Positions 24,310 to 33,073 of a DNA stretch of 64,000 nucleotides are shown here, piece by piece. The translations under genes were made by a program, and so were the position numbers. The DNA lies in contig JABHDC010000236.1 of assembly GCA_018673255.1 (NCBI GenBank), forward strand, positions 1-64,000, written 5' to 3'. Origin of the DNA: Gemmatimonadota bacterium (GTDB lineage Bacteria > Latescibacterota > UBA2968 > UBA8231). Numbering within the stretch: position 1 is the stretch's first letter; the number at the start of each line of letters is the position of its first letter. The notes under the pieces are model-generated. The model did not search any database. It was not told where the DNA came from and worked only from the letters and a program-made list of their open reading frames with translations.

Positions 24310-25791
24310 TTAGAAGGTGCTGTCCTTCGATGTGATCGGACACCAGCGAGCGACATTCAGAAAATCGTACAAGGCGCCCATTGCCGCCGGCGTGCCGATC
24401 CGCTGCAGGGCTTGAGCACTGTGGTTGCGTACGTATCGATTCTCATCATCCAGTGCCGTCACCAGTGCATCAAGCGCCGGCGCCGCCTGTGCACCGTGTC
24501 GCGCCAGAGAGTAGGCCGCGTTGAATCGGGTCTGGCCATCGTCGTCGGCCAGCAATTTCGTCAACGCCGGCACGGCCACGCCCGAGTGCGCCGTCATCGT
24601 ACCGAGCGCCTCGGCCGTGTTGCATCGTGTCGCGACCTCGTCATCCGTCACCAGATCGGCGACGGCGCCAGCCGTTGCAGGATTGACCAGGGCGCCCAGC
24701 TCACCTGAGGCGAAGGCGGCCAGGGTCCGGGCCTGAGCTGTCTGGGCGCCACAGGCCTGGGCCAGATGCGGCAAGGCCTTGATGCCGGCCGCCGTCAGTC
24801 CGTAGCCGGCAGCCAGTGCACAGCCTTCCTCTTCCTCATCAAGTGAATCGGTCAGGGCGTCGAGGGCCTTGCCACCGATCAACCCCAGGGCGTAGGCCGC
24901 ATTGAGCCGCACCGGTTCGTAGTCGTCGTGCAGTGCGCTCACCAGAGCATCGACATGCGCCAGGCCTGCCGGACCATGGGTGCCGATCGCATCCGCTGCC
25001 CATACCCGTTGCTGCGGATCTTCATCGCCCAGACGAGCCACCGCCTCGGCGAGTTGTCCATCCGCCACGGGGGTCGTCTTGGCACCCCGGTGCCAGTCCC
25101 AGACCTGAGTCCAGAGATTGCGATGTCGAACACCGGCACCATTGCCACCGGGGAATTCGGCGCTCTGATGATTCCAGCTCGGCGCCACGGGGTCTGCCAT
25201 GCGCGTGAACTGAAACTTCATCATGAAGCGGGTCTTGTCCGTGAGATTCGGGAAGGCCCGATGCCACAGGTCGAAGTGGACGAGGACCAGAGTTCCTGCA
25301 TCACCGGTGAGAGGATGGGGATCTCGAATCGGCTCCCAGGCGGCCTTGGACTCGTAGGTATGCGTGCCATCCACGACACCGGTGGGACCAATCTGCGCAG
25401 GGCAGTCCTGCGGATAGTAGAAGATCATGGCCCAGCGATTGCGATGGGACCGGGTCTTGCGATATCCCCAGTAGCTGTCCTTGTGGATGCCACCGCCCTC
25501 GCTCTTGCCCTGGTTGATGTGGCAGTGCCGGTGGGAGTGCATGATGTAGTCCGGGCCCAACACGCTGGTGAGCGCACCACGCACGGACGGATCGTCGAAG
25601 ACGTGTCGCAACTGCGGGACCCGGGGCAGAATGTTGTTCCCCGGATTGCCTTCGTCCTCGAATACCTGAAGCGTGCGGTCGTAGATCTGCTGATGGAATG
25701 AGGCGGGCAGACTCGAACGAAGCACGACATAGCCATCGACGATGAAGTCGCGCATCTGTTCGTCGGTGAGCAGGTATTGCGGATCGATCAA
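24310..25791 (-). CDS. PhyH-family dioxygenase fused to HEAT repeats
   Basis: A 493-aa protein. The N-terminal ~250 residues are a PhyH-type Fe(II)/2-oxoglutarate oxygenase with His103-x-Asp105 (IHKDSYW) and a distal His in VHFDLWHRAF. Residues about 260-480 are at least six HEAT/PBS-lyase-type repeats (patterns such as VRLNAAYALGLIG, TRFNAAYSLARHG, VRNHSAQALQRIG). The repeats suggest a protein partner or protein substrate. The start is TTG, chosen because AGGAG sits 7 nt upstream and the PhyH fold begins at once (DPQYLLTDEQMRDF). The longer open frame would overlap yceH. It is 10 bp after yceH and 6 bp before the HTTM gene, so it is probably in one operon with them. Confidence 0.85.
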   Translation of the reverse strand: MIDPQYLLTDEQMRDFIVDGYVVLRSSLPASFHQQIYDRTLQVFEDEGNPGNNILPRVPQLRHVFDDPSVRGALTSVLGPDYIMHSHRHCHINQGKSEGGGIHKDSYWGYRKTRSHRNRWAMIFYYPQDCPAQIGPTGVVDGTHTYESKAAWEPIRDPHPLTGDAGTLVLVHFDLWHRAFPNLTDKTRFMMKFQFTRMADPVAPSWNHQSAEFPGGNGAGVRHRNLWTQVWDWHRGAKTTPVADGQLAEAVARLGDEDPQQRVWAADAIGTHGPAGLAHVDALVSALHDDYEPVRLNAAYALGLIGGKALDALTDSLDEEEEGCALAAGYGLTAAGIKALPHLAQACGAQTAQARTLAAFASGELGALVNPATAGAVADLVTDDEVATRCNTAEALGTMTAHSGVAVPALTKLLADDDGQTRFNAAYSLARHGAQAAPALDALVTALDDENRYVRNHSAQALQRIGTPAAMGALYDFLNVARWCPITSKDSTF

Positions 25792-25801
25792 GGAGTGTCT
25801 C

Positions 25802-26563
25802 CTATTCGAATTGCTGGCGAAAGGTGTCCAGTTGCTGCTGCAATTGTTCGACCTGTGCCTGTAGTTGCTCGACCTGGGCTTCGAGCCGCTGAAGGCGATC
25901 CGTCTCGGCCCGTGCGACCACAACGGCCGCCTCGACGCCCGACGTGCCGGATGGCGTGGGCGACGCCGGTTCACCGGCGAGGCGGTGAGCATAACGTGGT
26001 TCCTTGCGACCCGGTTGGCGCTCCAGTTGCGTCGCCAGAGCAACCGTACGGTCACACAGGCTTTGCATAGCCGACTCGACCTGCGCCAGATCCTCGAAGG
26101 CGTGCATACGACCGGCACGTGTGCGCAGTTCGCCCAGGGTCTGCGGACCCCGCAGCATCAGTTCACACATCAGGGCCGTTTCCGCGGGCTGCAGACCATA
26201 CACTTCCCCGAAGACGTGCCGGTATTTCGGCACGCGCTGGTCGGCACCGGTGACCACCCGCGTCAGACTTGCATCCTGCAGACGACCCAGGGCGGCGGCC
26301 ACCGTCTGATCATCCACGTCGACGACGGGATCTCGATTCGACTTCTGCCGGCAAGCCGCAGTGAGCGAGTTGAGCGTCAGTGGATAGTAGTCGGGTGTCG
26401 TGATCGCCTTCTCGATGAGGCTGGCGAGCACGCGTTCCTCGACGCGATCCAGTTGAGGTTCCGGCAAGGCAGGTCCCTCTGGCGCGTCGACCGTCGCATC
26501 GGTTATCTCGCCGGTCGCTGCATCGGCCGTTGCGTCTGGGGGCGTAGGGGTCGATTCGGTCAT
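25802..26563 (-). CDS. yceH: YceH/DUF480 family winged-helix protein
   Basis: A 253-aa cytosolic protein. The central ~170 residues carry the family signature: LIEKAITTPDYYPLTLNSLTAACRQKSNRDPV, here cited as the segment at about 50-82. Next come the PKYRHVF and ETALMCELMLRGPQTLGELRTRA motifs of paired winged helices. The N-terminal ~40 residues are Thr/Asp/Ala-rich and probably disordered. The C-terminal ~40 form a heptad coiled coil (LQRLEAQVEQLQ repeated). The molecular function of YceH is not established. It is the probable first gene of the yceH / PhyH-HEAT / HTTM run and starts 45 bp after the M20 hydrolase. Confidence 0.9.
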   Translation of the reverse strand: MTESTPTPPDATADAATGEITDATVDAPEGPALPEPQLDRVEERVLASLIEKAITTPDYYPLTLNSLTAACRQKSNRDPVVDVDDQTVAAALGRLQDASLTRVVTGADQRVPKYRHVFGEVYGLQPAETALMCELMLRGPQTLGELRTRAGRMHAFEDLAQVESAMQSLCDRTVALATQLERQPGRKEPRYAHRLAGEPASPTPSGTSGVEAAVVVARAETDRLQRLEAQVEQLQAQVEQLQQQLDTFRQQFE

Positions 26564-26608
26564 CGGGCGTGACTCTCGGGTTGTGAGCTGTCCTGCGGGA
26601 TCTCGGTG

Positions 26609-27793
26609 TCAGCCGGTAAGCGCGGGGGCATCCGACCAGAACTGCCGGGCCAGTTGCACGTGTAGCGACACACCGGAGGCGATCGCTGCATCTGGAAAGT
26701 CGTAGTCCGGTTGGTGCAGCGACGGGTAGTCGGCGCGATCCGGTGGCCGCACGCCAAGAGCAAAGAATGCGGCCGGCACTTGCTGCGCGTAGAAGGCGAA
26801 GTCCTCACCTCCCATCACCGGATCGATGTCGACCGCTGTCAGTTCGGCATCGGCGGCAACGTGGCGACCGAAGGCCACCGCATCCGCGTCGTTCTCTAGT
26901 ACGGGTGTGCCTTCGAGGATCTCTACATGGGCCCGCGCGCCGGAGGCGGCAGCCATGCCCGTCGCGATCTGCTCGATCTGCGCCATGGCTGCGGTGCGCG
27001 TTGCCCCTCGCAGGGAGCGCAGCGTGCCCCGCAACTCTACGTGAGTGGGGATGATGTTGTCGGCGGTGCCACCGTGGATCTGGGCCACGGTCACCACCAC
27101 CGCATCCAGCGGATCCGTCTGGCGCGAAGCGATGGTCTGCAACCCGAGCACGATCTGTGCAGCCACCGGAATCGGGTCGATGCCCTGATGGGGGAAAGCG
27201 GCGTGAGCGCCTTGCCCTTCGACGAGGATCTTGAATCGATCCGAAAAAGCCAGGAAAGGTCCAACGCGCATACCGACGTCGCCCTGGTTCAAATCGGGCC
27301 AGCCATGGAGACCGAAGATCGCCGTCACCCCGTCCAGCACCCCTTCTTCGCACATTCGTCCTCCACCGCCGGCGCCCTCTTCGGCGGGTTGGAAGAGAAA
27401 GCGGACAGGCCCCGGCAACTGGTCGCGCAGGGAAGCCAGAACACGCACGGCGCCGACCAGGCACGTGGTGTGTCCATCGTGACCGCAGGCGTGCATCTTC
27501 CCCGGCGTCTGGGATGCCCAGGGCAGGCCCGAGGTCTCCTGAATTGCCAAGGCATCCATGTCGGCACGCAGGGCGATCATCGGTCCCGGTTTGTCGGCGT
27601 TGAGGGTCAGCACGAGGCCGGTTTCAGCGACACCCGTACGAATGTCGAGTCCATCGATTCCCTCCAGGGCCCCCAGCACTCGAGCTGCCGTGCCATGTTC
27701 CTCGAATGCCACTTCGGGATGCTGATGAATCTCGTGACGCAATCGCACCAGGTCGGGCAGTTGATCCTGTATCAGGCCGCTCACATCCCGCAT
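26609..27793 (-). CDS. M20-family amidohydrolase (hippurate/IAA-amino-acid hydrolase type)
   Basis: A 394-aa metal-dependent peptidase/amidase of the M20D group, which cleaves N-acyl amino acids. Metal ligands are visible in MHACGHDGHTT (Cys and His), EEGAGGG (Glu), LHGWPDL (His) and a C-terminal H in YPSLHQPDYDF. The RHEIHQHPEVAFEEHGTA and RADMDAL motifs are also typical. The ATG was chosen because GGAG lies 6 nt upstream; the frame extends 17 codons further without such a site. No signal peptide, so cytosolic. The length is normal for the family. The substrate is not predictable from sequence alone. Confidence 0.9.
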   Translation of the reverse strand: MRDVSGLIQDQLPDLVRLRHEIHQHPEVAFEEHGTAARVLGALEGIDGLDIRTGVAETGLVLTLNADKPGPMIALRADMDALAIQETSGLPWASQTPGKMHACGHDGHTTCLVGAVRVLASLRDQLPGPVRFLFQPAEEGAGGGGRMCEEGVLDGVTAIFGLHGWPDLNQGDVGMRVGPFLAFSDRFKILVEGQGAHAAFPHQGIDPIPVAAQIVLGLQTIASRQTDPLDAVVVTVAQIHGGTADNIIPTHVELRGTLRSLRGATRTAAMAQIEQIATGMAAASGARAHVEILEGTPVLENDADAVAFGRHVAADAELTAVDIDPVMGGEDFAFYAQQVPAAFFALGVRPPDRADYPSLHQPDYDFPDAAIASGVSLHVQLARQFWSDAPALTG

Positions 27794-27884
27794 CAATTGC
27801 TCCGTGCCTATGTCTTTGCCACAGCACCGCCGGATTGCGGCCATTCCCTCGGGCGCGAGAATCTATCGCCCTCGTGCTGCTGAC

Positions 27885-28184
27885 TCAATCTCCTGATGTG
27901 GCCGGCAGCAATTGGACCAGCGTCGCCCCCCAACCACCACCGCCTGCACCGGCCAGCTGAAAGTGTTCGACCATCGGCAGGCGGCCCAGGATCGCATGCA
28001 CCGATCGCCGCAATGAACCGGTGCCCTTCCCATGAATGACCCGTACATCGAGCAGACCTCGTTGCTGACATTCGGCCAGGTAATCGGGTAGGAGCGTTTT
28101 CAGGTCACGGGGTAGAAAGGTGTGCAGGTCGAGGGTCCCGTCGATGGGCAGCCGGACCGCGTCATCGTCGATGTTGTCTGCCAT
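27885..28184 (-). CDS. Smr-domain protein
   Basis: A 99-aa protein that is essentially one Smr domain, the domain found at the C-terminus of MutS2, here stand-alone. Diagnostic motifs are LDLHTF near residue 18, the RVIHGKGTGSLR loop at about 47-58, and the GGGGWGATLVQL C-terminal strand. Smr domains bind or nick branched DNA or cleave RNA; which applies here is unknown. It lies about 90 bp upstream of the M20 gene on the same strand. The ATG start is the only reasonable one for the domain. Confidence 0.88.
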   Translation of the reverse strand: MADNIDDDAVRLPIDGTLDLHTFLPRDLKTLLPDYLAECQQRGLLDVRVIHGKGTGSLRRSVHAILGRLPMVEHFQLAGAGGGGWGATLVQLLPATSGD

Positions 28185-28305
28185 GTGCTGCCATCCCGTA
28201 ATCTTGTAGCGAAGGGCTCGATGATCTGCTCGATTCGATGCAGGGACACGGTCTGGTGCGCGTCAATGATGATACGGCCGTCCATATCGTCGAGATATTC
28301 GCCGC

Positions 28306-28905
28306 CTAGGAAGCCACGGCACCGGTACGTATGTCTCGATCCGGAGCTGACAAGCCGCCCGTGAGTGGGTCAGGTGCGATGCGGATCGGTTGACGTAACG
28401 CCAGCAAGCGACAGTCATCGAGATCTCCCAGGGCCACGTCGACTTCGCACAGACCCAGGTTGATCTCGGGAATCAGATCATTGGCCATGCGCAGCTTGAG
28501 CTCAGCCGCCTCGTACACTGTGCTGTCCCCATCGGCATACCCTTCCATCACCAGTCGGTAGGCATCCAGACGCAGAACGATGAGTCGACGGATCTGCCCG
28601 TGCAGATCCAATAGTTGATCTGGTGGCGTCAGCCGATCAAAATCGACCAGCGTTTCCAACAACAGCGGTCGAACATCGGTATAGACTGCAGAGAGATTGG
28701 CTGCCGTCGCCACGTCGGAGGAACCCACTGCGCGCTGCTGCACGTCAATCTCAATGGCTGAGACGGCATCGGCAATGGGATTGAGCGTGTCACGATAGAC
28801 ACGCAGGGCCGTCAGATCGCCGAAGCGACCTCTATCATCGTCATCGTCGCCACAGCCGACCGCGATCAGCAGGGCCAGAAACATCCACCAGGGCCGATCT
28901 GTCAC
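28306..28905 (-). CDS. Putative lipoprotein of unknown function
   Basis: About 199 aa from a GTG start (an ATG seven codons later is an alternative). A short hydrophobic stretch ends in AVGC followed by a GDDDDDRG acidic run, so the Cys is probably lipidated. The mature part is mostly alpha-helical, with repeated Asp/Leu heptad-like spacing (about 40-160), and has no recognisable domain. The longer upstream frame is a shadow of the epimerase gene. It follows the epimerase gene by 38 bp and may be the last gene of the sugar cluster. Confidence 0.65.
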   Translation of the reverse strand: MTDRPWWMFLALLIAVGCGDDDDDRGRFGDLTALRVYRDTLNPIADAVSAIEIDVQQRAVGSSDVATAANLSAVYTDVRPLLLETLVDFDRLTPPDQLLDLHGQIRRLIVLRLDAYRLVMEGYADGDSTVYEAAELKLRMANDLIPEINLGLCEVDVALGDLDDCRLLALRQPIRIAPDPLTGGLSAPDRDIRTGAVAS

Positions 28906-28943
28906 CAGCCGCCAGCCCCGGCCTGACACAGGTGCCCGTCCAG

Positions 28944-30158
28944 TCACCAGATCTGGGCCGGGCGGCCATCGCCTTCGAGAAGCCGGTCCAGCACCAACAG
29001 GGAGCGCATCACACACCGCGGGTGATGGTAATTCTCCTTGCGCGTCACATGAGGTGTGAAGGTGACGTGGCGATCGCCTGAGGTCTGATAGAGAGGGAAC
29101 CCGTGACGCGTCAGACGGAAGTGATCCTCCACGTAGTCGAAGATGCGCTCGTACCAGAAACGCGCCCAATCCGCCTCGACGCCATGTTCGATCATCAACA
29201 GACAACCGATCAGGCCTTCCTCCTGCAGCCACAACACCTTGTCGAGGGTGTAGCTGTGCTCCCTGATATGCAGGGCGCGAAACAGACCCCCCTCCACATC
29301 ATCCCAGGCGATTTCGACGTGCCGTCGGAAGCGGTCAGCACACAGCTCCAGAAGTGGCCGATCGCGCCGTCGCACGGCCTCATCCATCGCCATCCACAGG
29401 GTCTCGATGGCGTGGCCGAGATAGGAGAAATCCTCGTTGATGTCGTCCGGGCGGCTATAGTCATGCGCCAGGGCTTCGCACATCAGACCATAGTTGCCAT
29501 TCCAGAACCGCTGGGTGATCGCCTGCATGGTCGTGTCAGCCAGCGCTTGCAGCGTTGCATCTTCTGGCCGCTGGTGCAACATCTGGGTCAGGGTCAGAAT
29601 CGTTACCATGTGCCCACCCAGAACTCGCATGCCGGGGTAGCTGTGTGGGACATAACCGTCCTCCCCGGGACGGTCCGCCTCTTCGTATAACGCCAGCACC
29701 CGTTGCAGAGACTCGACGGCCAGATCGAAGGCTTGGGTATCGCCAGTCGCGTGGGCATACGCCTGCAGACCTTCAGCGACAAACAGGCCTTCGTATCCGC
29801 GGGTTGAGGGTGGGTCCAGCACTTGTCCAACCTTGGACAGCGTGGTCACCCAGAGGCCATCCTCTGCCCGCCCGTGACGCAGAAGGAAGTCTTTCGTCTT
29901 GCGGGCGATCTCGAGATTCTCTTCGCCGCCGAAATTCCGATAGAGGTAGGAATAGGTCCACAGACCGCGGCCTTGATACCACATGTTCTTGTTGTCCGAG
30001 ACACAGGTGCCATCGTGATCGAGGCCACAAATGAATCCGCCGCGCTCGTGGTCGACTCCGTGGCGTGACCAGAAGGGCAGATACTCATCGAAGAGATAGT
30101 TGTGGTAGTGATCACGCAGATGCTGAACGCTGTGGTCACCGATTCGTAGACGGGACAA
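28944..30158 (-). CDS. AGE-family sugar 2-epimerase (N-acylglucosamine / cellobiose 2-epimerase type)
   Basis: A 404-aa (alpha/alpha)6-barrel protein. The family signatures are visible: FWSRHGVDHERGGFICGLD near the N-terminus, NMWYQGRGLWTYSYLYR, and the catalytic-region histidines in GHAIETLWM and RKENYHHPRCVM. Enzymes of this family interconvert 2-epimers such as GlcNAc/ManNAc or cellobiose/glucosylmannose. The start is TTG with GAGGAG 9 nt upstream; it lies 17 bp after the GGDEF gene. The length matches the family. The neighbouring sugar kinase and nucleotidyltransferase suggest a role in preparing an activated sugar, but the exact sugar is unknown. Confidence 0.87.
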   Translation of the reverse strand: MSRLRIGDHSVQHLRDHYHNYLFDEYLPFWSRHGVDHERGGFICGLDHDGTCVSDNKNMWYQGRGLWTYSYLYRNFGGEENLEIARKTKDFLLRHGRAEDGLWVTTLSKVGQVLDPPSTRGYEGLFVAEGLQAYAHATGDTQAFDLAVESLQRVLALYEEADRPGEDGYVPHSYPGMRVLGGHMVTILTLTQMLHQRPEDATLQALADTTMQAITQRFWNGNYGLMCEALAHDYSRPDDINEDFSYLGHAIETLWMAMDEAVRRRDRPLLELCADRFRRHVEIAWDDVEGGLFRALHIREHSYTLDKVLWLQEEGLIGCLLMIEHGVEADWARFWYERIFDYVEDHFRLTRHGFPLYQTSGDRHVTFTPHVTRKENYHHPRCVMRSLLVLDRLLEGDGRPAQIW

Positions 30159-30175
30159 GGCGGCCGGCTCCTCGG

Positions 30176-30679
30176 TCAGCGTGGTACGCTCGAATTCTTC
30201 TGCAATCGCACATTTTCGGCAAGTGCATCGATGACATCTTCCGCCGGTTCCTTGCCCACGGCCCATTCACCGATCGCGAACTTGTAACTAAGGCCTTCGC
30301 GATGGGCCGAAGCGGCCAACTCTTCCATCTTGCGATCCGCGCCTTCACGATCCGAATCGAAGAGGATGACGATCTCGTCGCCAGAATACCAGCGCGCTAC
30401 GACGTCGGATCGGCGGAAATTCATCGAGAAGGTTGCCTTGATGCGGCGATCGACCTCCGTATACCCTAACTCCTGATCCAGGGTGTGGATGTGATCGAGA
30501 TCGATGAAGGTGACGAATCGAGTACCACGTGGCATGACCTGGGCAAACTGCAGAAACGCGGGCCGCGTATACATGCCGTAGGCCGAATCCCAACTCAGTT
30601 CGCGCACACGCTCATGCAAGGCGTTGATCTCACGATCAAAACCGAAGATGCGGGCGACAAGATGACGAAGGCTCAGCAT
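30176..30679 (-). CDS. GGDEF-domain protein with degenerate active-site motif
   Basis: A 167-aa protein made almost only of a GGDEF fold: DSAYGMYTRPAFLQF at the start, VTFIDLDHIHTLDQELGY with the metal Asp, and RRSDVVARWYSGDEIVILF. The signature reads SGDEI instead of GGDEF/GGEEF, so cyclase activity may be weak or lost, although the metal-binding Asp residues remain. It has no membrane helix or sensor domain. The start is the ATG before LSLRHLVARIFGFD. It sits between the GHMP kinase and the epimerase on the same strand and is presumably co-expressed with them. Confidence 0.75.
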   Translation of the reverse strand: MLSLRHLVARIFGFDREINALHERVRELSWDSAYGMYTRPAFLQFAQVMPRGTRFVTFIDLDHIHTLDQELGYTEVDRRIKATFSMNFRRSDVVARWYSGDEIVILFDSDREGADRKMEELAASAHREGLSYKFAIGEWAVGKEPAEDVIDALAENVRLQKNSSVPR

Positions 30680-30764
30680 GAGTGACTTTTCTGGGCGCTC
30701 GAGAAGAGGAATCCGTGATGATGGGTCATGCAAATATACGATGCGACCCGGGGGTGCGGGAGCC

Positions 30765-32153
30765 TCACGAGTCCATGGCGATCTCGAATGCGGCAGGCCC
30801 CGCGCCGGTCGTGAAGAACTCACTCAGAGGTGCTCGCGCCGGGTAACAGGCGGCATAGCTGTCACGCCAGCGCTGGCACAGAGCGGCCGCCTCCTCGCGT
30901 CGGGCCAGCGCCCACACGCTGCCTCCGAATCCGGCGCCAAAAGCCGACGCCGCCAGCGCGCCCTGCTCTCTGGCCAGGCGAGCCAGATCCCGGGTCTCGG
31001 GCACCTGATTGCCCAGCAGTGTATCGGTCAGTTCCTGCGAGCGATCGACGCAGCGACCAAATCCCGCCAGATCACCTGCGGCCAAGGATGCGGCTGCTTC
31101 CTGTAGCAAGGCTTCCTCTGAAAGGAAATGTTCGAGTCGGACACGCAACTCCTCAGCCTCGAAGTTGTCGCTGCCCGTGGTGATCAACCCTCGCAGTGCA
31201 GTGATCGCCGCGTCCCCCCCATCGGCGATCTGCGACAGATAGGTGACCGGCGCATTCGAAAGGCCGTCGTCATCGGCGGCGCCTCGCGCCTGCCAGGCAT
31301 GCACCAGGGCCTGCACCCGCAGAGAGGCTCGATTGTAGAGCTCCTGGGCCGCCCCCGTCTTCTCTGCCACCACACCACTGGCGCCGATGACGAAGACGAC
31401 GTCATCCGGCACGCGGATCTGTTGCTTCATCCGGGTCGGGCAATAGCGATACAGACCCAGGTGTCCGGGGCGCGAGCACAGGATGGCCGTGTGATCTTCA
31501 CTGCCCCCAAAGGTGCCCACACCCTTGTCACCGGCCAGTTCGCCAAAGCTCTGGCCATTCTCGTGCGTGCCCAGGTACTCGGCCCGGGTCAGCGCATCGG
31601 TGATCTGCCGCCGGAAGCGCGGTCTCGACTCCAGTTCGTTGACGGCGGCCAGCACCAGGTAGGTGGCGATGATGAGGGCTGATGAGCTGCTCATTCCCGA
31701 CGCCGAGGGCAAGTCGCTGCTGAAGGCGATCTCAACCCCGCGACGACAGCCGTCGAAGTTGCGCGCCAGGCGGCGAGCGACCGTCATGGGGTAGTTCGTC
31801 CAGGTGCCATGGGCAACGTCGAGTTCGGGGTCGAGCCGAAACTCCACGTGTTCCTCTTCGTCGAGGGCGTGGACACGGACCCTGTCGTCTGCACGGGGCG
31901 AGGCGACGACGCAGAAACCCCGTTCCACAGCCGTCACCAGCGAGTGACCACCGCAGTAGTCAGTGTGTTTGCCAAGCACCTCGATGCGGCCCGGGACGAA
32001 GAACGCCAGACCCTGGTTCGAGTCCGAAACCAGGATGTCTGCCGCCGCGGCAAATCGTTGCGGTTTGTCGCCGACGGCGTCGGCATCCAAACCGGCTGCG
32101 ATCAACGCCTGCCGTACCTGATCGGCATCCTGGAGGTTCGCCAGATCGATCAC
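30765..32153 (-). CDS. Galactokinase-like GHMP sugar kinase
   Basis: A 462-aa GHMP kinase that phosphorylates a sugar at C1 using ATP. The galactokinase N-terminal motif is present as GRIEVLGKHTDYCGG (55-69), the phosphate loop as LPSASGMSSSSAL (about 150), and motif 3 as AFGAGFGGSVWAL near the C-terminus. Classical GalK has GEHTDYN; here Lys62 replaces Glu and Cys replaces Asn, next to the sugar-binding site, so the substrate may not be galactose. Its ATG overlaps the stop of the upstream nucleotidyltransferase (ATGA), so the kinase and the enzyme that would activate its sugar-1-phosphate are translationally coupled. Confidence 0.85.
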   Translation of the reverse strand: MIDLANLQDADQVRQALIAAGLDADAVGDKPQRFAAAADILVSDSNQGLAFFVPGRIEVLGKHTDYCGGHSLVTAVERGFCVVASPRADDRVRVHALDEEEHVEFRLDPELDVAHGTWTNYPMTVARRLARNFDGCRRGVEIAFSSDLPSASGMSSSSALIIATYLVLAAVNELESRPRFRRQITDALTRAEYLGTHENGQSFGELAGDKGVGTFGGSEDHTAILCSRPGHLGLYRYCPTRMKQQIRVPDDVVFVIGASGVVAEKTGAAQELYNRASLRVQALVHAWQARGAADDDGLSNAPVTYLSQIADGGDAAITALRGLITTGSDNFEAEELRVRLEHFLSEEALLQEAAASLAAGDLAGFGRCVDRSQELTDTLLGNQVPETRDLARLAREQGALAASAFGAGFGGSVWALARREEAAALCQRWRDSYAACYPARAPLSEFFTTGAGPAAFEIAMDS

Positions 32154-32959
32154 AGATTCACCTTCAACCCCCGCAATCGTTCACCGACGGCATCGATGTC
32201 GGTTCGACTGGTCAGGTCCAGAACGGGGGCTCGCAGCGGCAACGCCCGGAAACGCACGCCAAGCGTGTCGATCGCATACTGCACGGCTGTGGTGATCTCC
32301 AACTCACCGCGCGGCGAGGGTTCGATCGCGGCACAGGCATCGAAGATGTGATCACCGCCGAATCGCCAGCAGTTCATGCTCACACCTAATGGTTGGGGCA
32401 GACGGGCGACCAACTCGGGCTCTGGTTTCTCGTGCACGCGCAGCATGTAGCCGTCGTCGTCGACTTCGACGATGGCGAAGCGCTCGATCCGTTCGGCGGG
32501 GATGTTGCTCATCTCGACCAGTGCATCACGATCAAAAGATGCCAACCCGGGCCCATCGAGGGCTCGCAATCCGGCCAGGGCTTCCAACGGGTAGTGGTTG
32601 TCGGAATTGACCATCAGGAATGGATCGTCGCCGACAAATTCACTCGCCGCCAGCACCGCGTCGGCCGTGCCCTTCGGTTCGTGCTGAATGGTGAATGACA
32701 TCTCAAGACGCGGAGTCGACAGATCCTGGTAGTAGTTGCGGATCTCGTCATGTTCGGGTCCGATGACGAGACAGACCTGTCTGTACCCTGCATCGGCAGC
32801 AACACTCAGGATATAGTCGAGGAAAGGGCGTTCGAAAGGCACCAGCGCCTTGACCCCGGTATCTGCTACCTGCTGCTGATCCGCCGAAAGCTCGGCAGCA
32901 TCATCCTCGTGCCGCATGCGGGTGCCCAATCCCCGGGCCAGTACCACCACTTTGTCCAC
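32150..32959 (-). CDS. Sugar-1-phosphate nucleotidyltransferase
   Basis: A 269-aa NTP-transferase that would condense a nucleoside triphosphate with a sugar-1-phosphate. The nucleotide loop appears as LARGLGTRMR near residue 9, and the conserved Lys lies in GVKALVPFERPFLDYIL. The HEPKGTADAVLAA and MVNSDNHYP (catalytic Asp) segments follow. The start is GTG with GGAGG 7 nt upstream; the long open frame 5' of it is a shadow of the divergent phosphoesterase. The closest families are glucose-1-phosphate thymidylyl/uridylyl transferases, but the exact sugar and nucleotide cannot be stated. It is the first gene of the kinase / GGDEF / epimerase run. Confidence 0.85.
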   Translation of the reverse strand: MDKVVVLARGLGTRMRHEDDAAELSADQQQVADTGVKALVPFERPFLDYILSVAADAGYRQVCLVIGPEHDEIRNYYQDLSTPRLEMSFTIQHEPKGTADAVLAASEFVGDDPFLMVNSDNHYPLEALAGLRALDGPGLASFDRDALVEMSNIPAERIERFAIVEVDDDGYMLRVHEKPEPELVARLPQPLGVSMNCWRFGGDHIFDACAAIEPSPRGELEITTAVQYAIDTLGVRFRALPLRAPVLDLTSRTDIDAVGERLRGLKVNL

Positions 32960-33073
32960 CGATTCGCCTCCCTGTACTGTGCGTTGTATTGGCTCGGACG
33001 AATACCTGGCGCCATTGCCGAGATCGAATGTAAAGGCGATTGACGGCGTGAGACAGCGACGTACGTTGCGGCC

